Part shown: positions 1-6,667 of the stretch, piece by piece
How the letters are laid out: each line of letters begins with the position of its first letter
Numbering within the stretch: position 1 is the first letter of the stretch
Assembly: GCA_050945275.1 (NCBI GenBank)
Contig: JBMNSQ010000064.1
Location: forward strand, 1 to 9,482
Direction: 5' to 3'
Length of the DNA: 9,482 nt
Origin: JAAYWY01 sp050945275
Lineage (GTDB): Bacteria; Bacillota; DTU030; DUMP01
Translations under genes and position numbers: made by a program
The notes under the pieces: model-generated
Seen by the model: the letters and a program-made list of their open reading frames with translations, nothing else
The model's database searches: none
Told to the model about the DNA's origin: nothing

Positions 1-763
1 CATTATAGACCATACAGCCGATTTAGTAGCAGCCGTAAAACCGCAAGCTGCCTTCTATGAGGAATTCGGCTGGGCAGGCATGAAGGCGCTTGAAGAAACC
101 GCTAACTATGCCCGTTCTAAAAATTTACTAGTAATAATGGATGCTAAACGGGGCGACATTCCCAATACTGCTCTCGCCTATTCCAGGGCATATTTAGCCT
201 CCGACGTTAACAGGCATGCCTTCCCCTGCGATGCACTTACCGTAAATCCGTTCTTGGGACGCGATGGTCTAGAACACTTTGTCAATGCCGCTGCTCGTAA
301 CCAGCGGGGAATTTTTCTCCTGATTCGAACATCCAACCCCGGTGCGGCCGACCTACAAAACCTTACCGTACAAGAAACTAAGCAGCCCGTCTGGCAAGAA
401 ATAGCTACGTGGGTGGCCACGTGGGCCGAAGAAACCAAAGGAGCGGATAATTATTCCCCGGTGGGTGTTGTCGTCGGCTTAACTCATCCTAGTGAAGCCA
501 AAACCCTCCGTCAACTTCTACCCCACTCTTATCTACTACTCCCTGGATTGGGGGTACAAGGTGGCCGTATAGCCGATGCGTTGCCCTGTTTCGATAACAA
601 CGGCCTGGGTGCCGTTTTAGTGGCCGCCCGGAGCATAATATTTGCCTTTAGTCGGGAACCCTATAACAGCGCTTTTTCTCCGGATGAATTCGGCGCTGCT
701 GCAAGGCAAGCTACAATTGATGTTTTAAGTAGCCTTAAGGCGGCCGGTTATCCACTCCGATAA
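1..763 (+). CDS. pyrF: Orotidine 5'-phosphate decarboxylase, subfamily 2 (5' end outside window)
   Basis: Decarboxylates OMP to UMP, the last step of de novo pyrimidine synthesis, in the cytoplasm. The frame is open from the left edge (first full codon at base 2), so the N-terminus is missing and 253 residues are visible. Seen: the VKPQ-AFYE strand/lysine region characteristic of the longer type 2 enzymes, the catalytic DAKRGDI motif (codons from 140), the phosphate-loop segment PGLGVQGG, and AARSIIFA near the C-terminus, which matches the usual 'SRxIIxA' phosphate-binding turn. The spacing and order fit the family, and no frame damage is visible. An ATG at 80 lies inside the conserved fold and cannot be the real start. 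The next gene follows after 29 nt, so this is part of an operon. Family assignment is firm; the symbol follows from it. Confidence 0.92.
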   Translation, partial: IIDHTADLVAAVKPQAAFYEEFGWAGMKALEETANYARSKNLLVIMDAKRGDIPNTALAYSRAYLASDVNRHAFPCDALTVNPFLGRDGLEHFVNAAARNQRGIFLLIRTSNPGAADLQNLTVQETKQPVWQEIATWVATWAEETKGADNYSPVGVVVGLTHPSEAKTLRQLLPHSYLLLPGLGVQGGRIADALPCFDNNGLGAVLVAARSIIFAFSREPYNSAFSPDEFGAAARQATIDVLSSLKAAGYPLR

Positions 764-778
764 AATAGCGCTGTAAAC

Positions 779-787
779 GGAGGTGAT
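779..787 (+). promoter_or_regulatory. Strong Shine-Dalgarno of the PyrD-like stub
   Basis: GGAGGTGAT is a near-perfect anti-16S match, 5 nt before the ATG at 793. It matters because it argues that the short, apparently non-catalytic downstream gene is translated. Confidence 0.7.
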
Positions 788-792
788 GTTAG

Positions 793-1194
793 ATGTGTAC
801 ATGTGTCAGAGCTACGTGGGCCCCCTACGCTAATTTGGTAAGCAATATCGAAAGCAACTCTTATCATTGCTTGAGCATCAACTCGTTTGTAGAACCGAAT
901 CAAGCAGCCCAGATGGTAGCACGCACACGGCACCAGGTTAAACTACCACTTATGGTGGAGTTTCGAATTATCAGTAACAATAAGAGACGGTTGGTCCGAC
1001 TAGCTCGAGCAGCCGCCGCTGCTGGTGCCAATGCTATTTTGCTCACATCAGACGACTTCGCCTCAGTTCAAACTGTTTTATCCGAAATATACCGGGCCGT
1101 AACCTTACCGCTGTTGGTCCGCTGCCCTATAGTTAATAAGAATGAAGAGCAGAAGCTACAAGCTCTGGGTGCTGCTCAGGTAACCCCGTTATAA
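793..1194 (+). CDS. Truncated dihydroorotate dehydrogenase-like protein, probably non-catalytic
   Basis: A 133-residue gene in the pyr operon with no confident textbook assignment. The layout recalls the second half of class 1 dihydroorotate dehydrogenase (PyrD, about 300 aa). HCLSINSF lies where ELNISCPN is expected. QAAQMVARTR-VKLPLMVEF corresponds to the helix plus the 'PVxVKLSPN' strand. LARAAAAAGANAILLTS matches the 'AxAAxxAGADxxxxINT' helix-strand, and IYRAVTLPLLVRCPI with LGAAQV matches the 'VYxxVxIPIIGxGGI...AGAxxV' end. The active-site Cys/Ser, the Asn residues, the FMN-binding Lys and the glycine-rich phosphate loops are missing, and about half the fold is absent. The frame is clean with an excellent ribosome-binding site, which suggests a retained small protein rather than a dead gene. 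Homology is inferred by eye; another TIM-barrel origin is possible. Confidence 0.5.
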   Translation: MCTCVRATWAPYANLVSNIESNSYHCLSINSFVEPNQAAQMVARTRHQVKLPLMVEFRIISNNKRRLVRLARAAAAAGANAILLTSDDFASVQTVLSEIYRAVTLPLLVRCPIVNKNEEQKLQALGAAQVTPL

Positions 1195-1206
1195 TCTACC
1201 CGCATA

Positions 1207-1241
1207 ATCCTTTAAGTGCGGTCCTGTGAGGCCGGCAAGGA
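1207..1241 (+). promoter_or_regulatory. PyrR-binding RNA hairpin
   Basis: The sequence carries the PyrR-binding signature TCCTGTGAGG (consensus UCCNGNGAGG) at 1222-1231. It is flanked by CGG/CCG (1219-1221 with 1232-1234) and closed by CCTT/AAGG (1209-1212 with 1237-1240) across an internal bulge. This is the known anti-antiterminator fold bound by UMP-loaded PyrR in Firmicutes pyr operons. It lies inside the operon, 12 nt after the stub's stop codon and ahead of pyrB. A second hairpin follows (1239-1257, CTCG/CGAG core). No U-tract terminator is visible before pyrB. Confidence 0.82.
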
Positions 1242-1273
1242 ATCTCGGGCGAGATCCTTCCCCCTTTCTGGCC

Positions 1274-1310
1274 GCACAGCCAATAATCTGTCAGGAGGGA
1301 AAGGCTGTGC
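1274..1310 (+). promoter_or_regulatory. Start-codon-sequestering hairpin of pyrB (candidate translational switch)
   Basis: GCACAGCC (1274-1281) is an exact 8-bp complement of GGCTGTGC (1303-1310), which contains the GTG start at 1307. The loop holds the AGGAGG ribosome-binding site (1293-1298). The same upstream arm can instead pair through GGCCGCAC (1270-1277) with GTGCGGTC (1216-1223, one G-U), which is part of the PyrR hairpin. The two states exclude each other. The pairing is visible in the sequence; the regulatory role is inferred. Confidence 0.55.
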
Positions 1311-2254
1311 TGCACAAAGATCTATTATCATTAGAAGAACTGTCGCGCAGTGAAATTGAAAACCTACTCAAGCTATCGCTGGATCTAAAAATCCGCCTTC
1401 AAAGAGGCGAACGGCTCACCCATCTTGCCGGTGAGAAATTAGTTCTAATGTTCTACGAGCCTAGTACTAGAACACGAGTTTCATTTGCTCAAGCCGCTTA
1501 TCTAGGTGGTGCTGACGTAATAAGCATCGCCTCCGACACCAGCAGCGTGATTAAAGGGGAAAGCTTGGTGGATACAGCCCGTACGTTGGCTGCCACCGGC
1601 GCAACCGCCATGGTACTAAGACACAAGGCTGCCGGAGCAGCGGCGTTAGTAGCTAAGAAAGTATCTATTCCTGTCATCAATGCCGGCGATGGCTGGCACG
1701 CCCATCCAACTCAATCCCTGCTTGATTTACTCACCATATGGGAAGAACGGGGGCGTGTGGAGGGACTAAAAGTGGCTATCCTAGGAGATATCCTGCACAG
1801 CCGAGTCGCGCGCTCCAACATCGATGCTTTCTCCAAGCTAGGAGCCAAAGTAACAGTGGCAGCTCCTCCTACACTACTACCACCCGGGTTAGACAGCCTC
1901 GGGGCCGAAGTGATGACCGATCCGGCTGCCGCAGTAGCTGATGCTGACGTAATCTACCTGCTTAGGGTTCAACGTGAAAGGCAGGCCGAAGGATATTTGG
2001 CTTCACTGTCTGAGTACAACCGCTTATGGGGCCTAAGTAGTAACCTGTTGGCCCAAGCTCCAGCGAATGCTCTAGTTATGCATCCTGGTCCAGCAAATAT
2101 CGGAGTGGAGATAAACTACGACGTAGCCTTTGGTCCGCAAGCTGTAATTACCGACCAAGTAACAAACGGCGTACTTGTGCGGCTAGCTATACTCACCGCA
2201 CTTTTAGGAGGTGAACAGAAATGCTTAAGGCACTCACAGGCGGTCGCCTCCTAG
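1307..2254 (+). CDS. pyrB: Aspartate carbamoyltransferase catalytic chain
   Basis: Condenses carbamoyl phosphate with aspartate, the committed pyrimidine step. With the GTG start at 1307 (AGGAGG 8 nt upstream) the product has 315 residues, normal for the family. An in-frame GTG at 1226 would add 27 residues read from the PyrR hairpin itself and is rejected. Motifs: carbamoyl-phosphate loop FYEPSTRTR (residues 49-57), SSVIKGES (79-86) with the Ser and Lys donated to the neighbouring active site, HPTQ (133-136), GDILHSRVARSN, LRVQRER, and HPGPANIGVE (259-268). In the last motif the usual Arg of 'HPGPxNRG' is Ile, a mild oddity. The last 34 nt overlap the next gene, which has its own ribosome-binding site (AGGAGGTGA) inside pyrB, so the two are probably coupled. 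No pyrI regulatory chain is visible. Confidence 0.95.
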   Translation: MLHKDLLSLEELSRSEIENLLKLSLDLKIRLQRGERLTHLAGEKLVLMFYEPSTRTRVSFAQAAYLGGADVISIASDTSSVIKGESLVDTARTLAATGATAMVLRHKAAGAAALVAKKVSIPVINAGDGWHAHPTQSLLDLLTIWEERGRVEGLKVAILGDILHSRVARSNIDAFSKLGAKVTVAAPPTLLPPGLDSLGAEVMTDPAAAVADADVIYLLRVQRERQAEGYLASLSEYNRLWGLSSNLLAQAPANALVMHPGPANIGVEINYDVAFGPQAVITDQVTNGVLVRLAILTALLGGEQKCLRHSQAVAS

Positions 2255-3501
2255 ACCCGGCTCAAGGGCTGGACCAAGAAGGTACACTACTGATTGACAT
2301 CAAAACTGGACTTATTAAAGATATTATTTTTATGGACCCACCCGCTGAAGCCGAAATAGTAAGTGTATCAGGGCATCTGGTTGTTCCCGGATTTATTGAT
2401 CTCACTTGTCGGCCAGGGAGTGTAAATGCTCGCTCCCTGGCTTCTTTGGGCCGGGCCGCAGCTAGCGGTGGCTATACCGGAATTACAATTTTGCCAGATG
2501 TTATACCACCTCTCACTGATGAACTACGATTGAGTGGCCTTATAAAATTAGCTAGAGCTAATTCACCGGTACATTTTTATCCAGTAGGGGCACTGAGCCG
2601 TAACTTAGAAGGCGCTGAGCTGGCCGATATAGGTTCACTAGTGGACGCCGGAGCTCGCGCTTTGTCTGACGGCAAAAAGTGGATTATAAACTCACAGCTG
2701 CTATCGCTGTCCCTAAGATATGCCGGGGCCTTTAATCGGCCCTTGTTCGTCTACCCGGAAGATCCAAACTTATCTGCTGGCGGCCTTATCCGCGAGGGAG
2801 CAGTGGCCACTCGCCTGGGGCTCCCTGCTATACCGGCAGTGGCCGAGGAAGTGGCCGTAGCCCGCGACCTTCTGTTGGCCCGGGCCACCGGTGGGCAGCT
2901 ACATTTTACCCATCTATCCACCTCTGGAGCCGTGGCACTGTTGGCTCAAGCCCAAAAACAAGGCGTTCGCACCACGGCAGCCGCTTTAGCTTCTCATCTT
3001 ATTCTTACCTGTGACAACATAACCGACTACAATACCAACTTCAAACTGGATCCTCCTCTGGGCGAAAAAAAGGATCAGAAAGCCCTGATCGCCTGCCTAA
3101 ATGATGGAACGCTAACTGCTATCACTACTAACCATACACCCGTGGCCCCGGAGAAAAAAGATGTAGAGTTCGCCGCTGCCGCCTGGGGCGGAAGCTTTTT
3201 GCGCCACACCTTCCCCCTTCTTTATACCAAGCTCGTCCGTACAGGAAAACTAGACCTGGCCACCTTAATCACCAAACTCACCACTGGCCCAGCCCAAATC
3301 CTTGGCCTAAACCAAGCGGGAACCCTTAAACCGGGAATACCAGCCGATGTCACCGTTATCGACCTCAATGCCACCCACACTATCAATGCCAACGATCTCC
3401 CACTCACTGAACGAAACACACCCTTTTTGGACTGGAAACTATCAGGCTGGCCCGTGCTCACCATGGTAAACGGGGATATTGTATTTCAAAAGCAACACTA
3501 A
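2221..3501 (+). CDS. pyrC: Dihydroorotase-like protein lacking catalytic residues (PyrC'-type)
   Basis: A 426-residue amidohydrolase of dihydroorotase (type I) length and layout. Family marks include VPGFID, GRAAASGGYTGIT, YPEDPNLSAGG, AEEVAVARDLLLA-TGG, HFTHLSTSGAV, and a C-terminal GTLKPGIPADVTVIDL. The active site is broken. The metal-binding HxHLR after 'PGFID' reads LTCRPG (residues 61-66) with no His. The 'HxED' His is Tyr178. The 'PHHL' segment is ASHL. The catalytic Asp of 'TDHAPH' is Asn304 (TNHTPV). Asp150 and His231 remain. This resembles the inactive PyrC' described for Pseudomonas, which is needed for ATCase assembly and is likewise encoded overlapping pyrB. A scaffold role with PyrB is therefore inferred, and a working dihydroorotase should lie elsewhere in the genome. 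Confidence 0.88.
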   Translation: MLKALTGGRLLDPAQGLDQEGTLLIDIKTGLIKDIIFMDPPAEAEIVSVSGHLVVPGFIDLTCRPGSVNARSLASLGRAAASGGYTGITILPDVIPPLTDELRLSGLIKLARANSPVHFYPVGALSRNLEGAELADIGSLVDAGARALSDGKKWIINSQLLSLSLRYAGAFNRPLFVYPEDPNLSAGGLIREGAVATRLGLPAIPAVAEEVAVARDLLLARATGGQLHFTHLSTSGAVALLAQAQKQGVRTTAAALASHLILTCDNITDYNTNFKLDPPLGEKKDQKALIACLNDGTLTAITTNHTPVAPEKKDVEFAAAAWGGSFLRHTFPLLYTKLVRTGKLDLATLITKLTTGPAQILGLNQAGTLKPGIPADVTVIDLNATHTINANDLPLTERNTPFLDWKLSGWPVLTMVNGDIVFQKQH

Positions 3502-3660
3502 CCTGTTCTCCTGTTATCCTTGATAGGCGAGTCATACCGACACGTCAACCTCGCCAAATAGCATTTCAAGATCTTTTTCTGACAGACCGGTATTATTACA
3601 ATAAACGTATTCCCCTCTTTCAGATAGTTCCTTTTAATACCATGTAAATTGATAATGCTC

Positions 3661-3692
3661 ACAGGGTCAACGATATGTTGGCCCTGTTTTTT
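3661..3692 (+). terminator. Intrinsic terminator of the pyr operon
   Basis: An 11-bp stem with one G-T pair (3661-3671 with 3677-3687) and a 5-nt loop is followed by six T. It lies about 160 nt after pyrC. The stretch between holds no clear + strand gene. Confidence 0.88.
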
Positions 3693-3693
3693 C

Positions 3694-3975
3694 GGTCATT
3701 TTAGAGCTTCGCTCAGAATTCCCACGCCTTACCGCACCACGATAAACGAACGTTTTCTGTCATTCCGACAAAGCGGAACGACTGAGGAATTTCGGGCAAG
3801 ATCCCTCGGGCGTTGCCCTCGGGATGACAGGAAAGGAAGTGCTCGGGATGACAAAAAGGGCGCTCCCTACGCTTCGCTCTGGACAGGCTGGGCAGGCTGG
3901 ACAGGCGGGATGACAAATGTAGAGACTCATAGCGATAACAAAGGTAGGAGCTTTCATAGCGATGACATCTAAGAG
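3694..3975 (+). repeat. Mosaic of short dispersed repeat units, no gene
   Basis: Several units share a core read as TGTCATTCCGA or, inverted, CTCGGGATGACA. They occur at 3758-3768 (forward), at 3818-3829 and 3842-3853 (identical inverted copies), and as a weaker copy at 3904-3915. The first two bracket a 72-bp module that carries an internal GGGCAA/TTGCCC inverted repeat and CCCTCGGG twice. Three 9-bp tandem copies (GGACAGGCT type) occupy 3881-3907. A 14-bp direct repeat, TCATAGCGATAACA/TCATAGCGATGACA, lies at 3927-3940 and 3954-3967. Open frames across this region yield HPE/PRDD-like low-complexity peptides typical of spurious ORFs over such repeats in many bacteria. It is probably a non-coding, REP/MITE-like intergenic element. 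Confidence 0.65.
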
Positions 3976-4074
3976 ACTGGTCAAAATGGCAAGTCTAGCT
4001 ACTGGGTGTGTCGGGGGAAATATTACATATTACGTGGAGCAGGCATTATCTGTTGGTAAAGTTAAATTTGCCGC

Positions 4075-4103
4075 TTGAAGTTTGTTTAACCTCATATTAT
4101 ACT
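4075..4103 (+). promoter_or_regulatory. Promoter of cadCA
   Basis: TTGAAG (4075-4080) and TATACT (4098-4103) are separated by exactly 17 nt, a good sigma-A promoter. It predicts a start near 4110, just ahead of the cadC ribosome-binding site. Confidence 0.75.
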
Positions 4104-4107
4104 TTAG

Positions 4108-4131
4108 TTGAACACTTGAGCAGTTGTTCAA
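4108..4131 (+). promoter_or_regulatory. CadC/ArsR-family operator
   Basis: A perfect 7-bp inverted repeat, TTGAACA (4108-4114) and TGTTCAA (4125-4131), has a 10-nt spacer and sits across the predicted transcription start. SmtB/CadC-family repressors bind imperfect palindromes with TGAACA-like half-sites here, so apo-CadC would block RNA polymerase and metal binding would release it. Assignment rests on position and half-site similarity. Confidence 0.7.
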
Positions 4132-4144
4132 ATGAGGTGAAGAA

Positions 4145-4495
4145 TTGACCAATGATATTTGTGATGAGTTTCGTTGTAGCCCGGACAAGCTAAGGCACTG
4201 GCAAGGAAAACTGCCTCCGCTTAAAGACGTAGCCGCCATTTTCAAAGTCCTAGCCGATGAGACTCGGACTTCAATCCTATACCTTCTCGCTCACGAGGAG
4301 CTTTGTGTCTGCGACATTGCTACCATCTTAGACAGTACGGTCTCTAATATTTCTCATCATCTACGGCTACTTCGCACACATAAGCTAGTAAAATACCGCC
4401 GCGAAGGGAAGATGGTTTTTTATTCATTAGACGATGAACATGTTCTAGCTCTGATTAACCAAGCTTTTATTCACGTGCAACATAAAGATCAATAA
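4145..4495 (+). CDS. cadC: CadC-type metal-sensing repressor (ArsR/SmtB family)
   Basis: A 116-residue winged-helix repressor that leaves DNA when it binds heavy metals. The layout closely follows plasmid pI258 CadC: an N-terminal Cys pair (Cys6, Cys11), FKVLADETR, the ELCVCD box (Cys54, Cys56), recognition helix SNISHHLRLL, and the wing KYRREGKMVFYSL. The four Cys form the alpha3N Cd/Pb/Bi sensing site. The C-terminal helix has Asp97, His99, His110 and His113, the D-x-H-(10)-H-x2-H pattern of the zinc site in CzrA. Both sites therefore look complete. The start is TTG, preceded by GAGGTGA at 4134-4140; no better in-frame start exists. The gene lies directly under the operator and 30 nt before the export ATPase, so autoregulation with it is expected. 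Confidence 0.92.
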   Translation: MTNDICDEFRCSPDKLRHWQGKLPPLKDVAAIFKVLADETRTSILYLLAHEELCVCDIATILDSTVSNISHHLRLLRTHKLVKYRREGKMVFYSLDDEHVLALINQAFIHVQHKDQ

Positions 4496-4525
4496 GTATT
4501 TATCAAATCGGAAGGAGTCATCCCA

Positions 4526-6622
4526 TTGCGTTATATTTTAACTGGCCTGGATTGTGCTGGCTGTGCCGCTGAAATAGAACGGAAACTACAAAAAATAGCC
4601 GGTTTAGAAAATACAGTAGTAAATTTCACTACCCGCACCGTAGAACTACCGACTGAACTATCTGCTATGGCTCAAGAAGCTATTGATAAGGTTCATCCAG
4701 GACTTAACCTGGTTCCAGAATCCACGTATTCTCTGGAACAAATGGCTGCCGCTCATGAACACAGTGAGCGAAACCAGATTATTCCCATAGGCTTATCGAC
4801 TTTGCTATTAGCTCTGGGCTGGTGGTTGGGCTCCAGATCGGAGCTTCTTCGCTGGGGTCTGTTTATTCCGGCCTACCTATTAGTAGGCTGGCCTGTGCTT
4901 AGACAAGCCGGCTCTAACTTAAGCCGAGGCCGGGTGTTTGACGAGAACTTCCTCATGACTATTGCAACTTTAGGCGCAGTGGCCATCGGTGAATTACCCG
5001 AAGCCGTAGCAGTTATGCTGTTTTACGCTGTAGGTGAATATTTTCAAAGCCGGGCTGTGAATAGCTCTCGTCGCTCTATCGCCGCACTACTGGCCATTCG
5101 CCCGGATTACGCCAACATTAAACAGGGTGATCTGATAAGAAAAGTTCCGCCAGAAGCCGTGGCCGTGGGCGAAAAAATAGTTGTTAAACCAGGGGAACGA
5201 GTGCCCCTAGATGGCGTGATTATAGCCGGTGCCTCCTTTGTAGATACATCAGCTCTCACCGGCGAACCGGTGCCGAAACGATTAGGACCAGAAGATACCA
5301 TCCTGGCCGGTATGGTCAACGGCGATACTTTGCTTACAGTTGAAGTAACTAAGCCATATGAGCAATCAGCCGTGGCCCGTATCTTACAATTGGTTGAAGA
5401 AGCCGAGACTCGAAAAGCACCAGCCGAGCAATTCATCACCACCTTTGCCCGCTACTACACCCCGGCTGTAGTAGCCGCTGCAGTCGCCGTAGCAGCGCTA
5501 CCACCGCTGGTTATACCGGGAGACAGTTTCGCCGATTGGGTCTACCGGGCCTTAGTGCTACTGGTTATATCTTGTCCTTGTGCCCTGGTGGTTTCTATTC
5601 CACTGGGATATTTTGGCGGCATCGGTAACTCCTCGCGCCATGGAATTCTAGTCAAAGGCGGTAACTTTCTTAATGCCTTGGCCAACCTGCATACCGTAGT
5701 ATTTGATAAAACCGGCACTTTAACCGAAGGAGTCTTTGCCGTGAATGAAATTCGGGCACAGTGTGGTTTTACCGAAGAGGAAGTCCTTCGCTACGCCGCC
5801 TATGCTGAAGCATTTTCCACCCACCCTATTGCTGAATCGATTCGCCGCGCTTATAAAGGCGATATCCAACCGGATCCAGCTGCCCATTACCAAGACATCC
5901 CCGGACATGGTATGTTATCTACTGTCGATGGCCATACCGTCGCCGTAGGCAACGATAGGTTGTTGCATCGTGAAGGGATTCCTCACAACTCTGACATTTG
6001 TAAGGCCCAGGGAACACGAGTGTTTGTTGCCGTGGATGGACAACTGGCAGGCGAAATAATCGTGTCCGACCGGCTAAAAGTTGACGCCCCAACAGCCACT
6101 AAAAACCTGAGACAACTAGGAGTTAAGAAACTCTTTATGCTCACCGGCGATGAAGACAGCACCGCTCGCCAAGTAGCTGCTCAGCTAAATCTTGACGGTT
6201 ACTTTGCCGGCCTGTTACCTGAAGGCAAGGTAAAACAGGTGGAGACTTTGCTGGCCCAGTTGAGCCCCCTAGGCCACAGCCTCGCCTTTGTCGGCGACGG
6301 TGTTAACGATGCACCGGTTATCGCCCGAGCCGATGTTGGAGTGGCCATGGGCGGTCTGGGCAGCGACGCCGCTATTGAAGCCGCCGACGTGGTTTTAATG
6401 CAAGACAACCCCGCCAAACTGGCAACAGCAGTGGATATCGCCCGCCACACTCGTGTTGTAGTAATACAAAATATTGCCCTCGCTCTAACTGTTAAGTTCT
6501 TCTTCCTGGTTTTAGGAGCATTTGGAGTAGCCACTATCTGGGGAGCAGTATTCGCCGATGTAGGCGTAGCCTTGCTGGCAGTCTTAAACGCCACTCGTAC
6601 CCTGCGCTACAAAGCTGGCTAA
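4526..6622 (+). CDS. cadA: Zn/Cd/Pb-exporting P1B-type ATPase
   Basis: Pumps divalent soft metals out of the cell using ATP. In the 698 residues seen: a single heavy-metal-associated domain with GLDCAGC (Cys10, Cys13), a His-containing linker, four N-terminal membrane helices (about 84-175), the actuator with LTGEP (TGE at 245-247), the ion-channel motif SCPC (Cys350-Pro-Cys352), phosphorylation site DKTGTLT (Asp394), THP (His433), GDGVND (590-595), and two final helices. Lys657 and Asp678 are 21 residues apart, as are the Zn-specific Lys693/Asp714 of E. coli ZntA, which places it in the PIB-2 (Zn/Cd/Pb) group rather than among the copper pumps. The start is TTG with GGAAGGAG upstream (4510-4517). 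It is cotranscribed with cadC and probably de-repressed by metal. Confidence 0.94.
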   Translation: MRYILTGLDCAGCAAEIERKLQKIAGLENTVVNFTTRTVELPTELSAMAQEAIDKVHPGLNLVPESTYSLEQMAAAHEHSERNQIIPIGLSTLLLALGWWLGSRSELLRWGLFIPAYLLVGWPVLRQAGSNLSRGRVFDENFLMTIATLGAVAIGELPEAVAVMLFYAVGEYFQSRAVNSSRRSIAALLAIRPDYANIKQGDLIRKVPPEAVAVGEKIVVKPGERVPLDGVIIAGASFVDTSALTGEPVPKRLGPEDTILAGMVNGDTLLTVEVTKPYEQSAVARILQLVEEAETRKAPAEQFITTFARYYTPAVVAAAVAVAALPPLVIPGDSFADWVYRALVLLVISCPCALVVSIPLGYFGGIGNSSRHGILVKGGNFLNALANLHTVVFDKTGTLTEGVFAVNEIRAQCGFTEEEVLRYAAYAEAFSTHPIAESIRRAYKGDIQPDPAAHYQDIPGHGMLSTVDGHTVAVGNDRLLHREGIPHNSDICKAQGTRVFVAVDGQLAGEIIVSDRLKVDAPTATKNLRQLGVKKLFMLTGDEDSTARQVAAQLNLDGYFAGLLPEGKVKQVETLLAQLSPLGHSLAFVGDGVNDAPVIARADVGVAMGGLGSDAAIEAADVVLMQDNPAKLATAVDIARHTRVVVIQNIALALTVKFFFLVLGAFGVATIWGAVFADVGVALLAVLNATRTLRYKAG

Positions 6623-6640
6623 AGCTTTCAAGTTTAGCTG

Positions 6641-6667
6641 TTTAGATCTACCGACGTCTGCTATAAT
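6641..6667 (+). promoter_or_regulatory. Candidate extended -10 promoter after cadA
   Basis: TGCTATAAT (6659-6667) is an extended -10 with a consensus hexamer. Only a weak -35 (TTTAGA at 6641, 15-nt spacing) is seen. It would start a transcript near 6674 that meets the terminator at 6767, giving either a short RNA of about 115 nt or an attenuated leader for the diguanylate cyclase gene. The interval 6674-6766 is A-rich with one small CTAG/CTAG hairpin (6690-6702); no known riboswitch core was recognised. Confidence 0.4.

Noticed and set aside
1226..1306. GTG at 1226 as the pyrB start (27 extra residues)
   Set aside because: It falls within the PyrR hairpin loop, has no ribosome-binding site, and the extension has no family counterpart. 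GTG 1307 has AGGAGG at ideal spacing and gives normal length.
3927..3967. Two spaced copies of TCATAGCGATRACA as a possible mini CRISPR
   Set aside because: Only two 14-bp copies with a 13-nt gap, no further repeats, no cas genes.
3649..3984. Overlapping + and - strand ORFs (107, 67 and 74 aa)
   Set aside because: They are translations of the repeat cluster; the low-complexity peptides with HPE/PRDD-type words are typical artefacts, with no ribosome-binding sites.
6199..6594. 131-aa minus-strand ORF opposite cadA
   Set aside because: Lies antisense to the conserved GDGVND and C-terminal helices of the ATPase; composition (Ala/Thr/Arg-rich) is that of a shadow frame.
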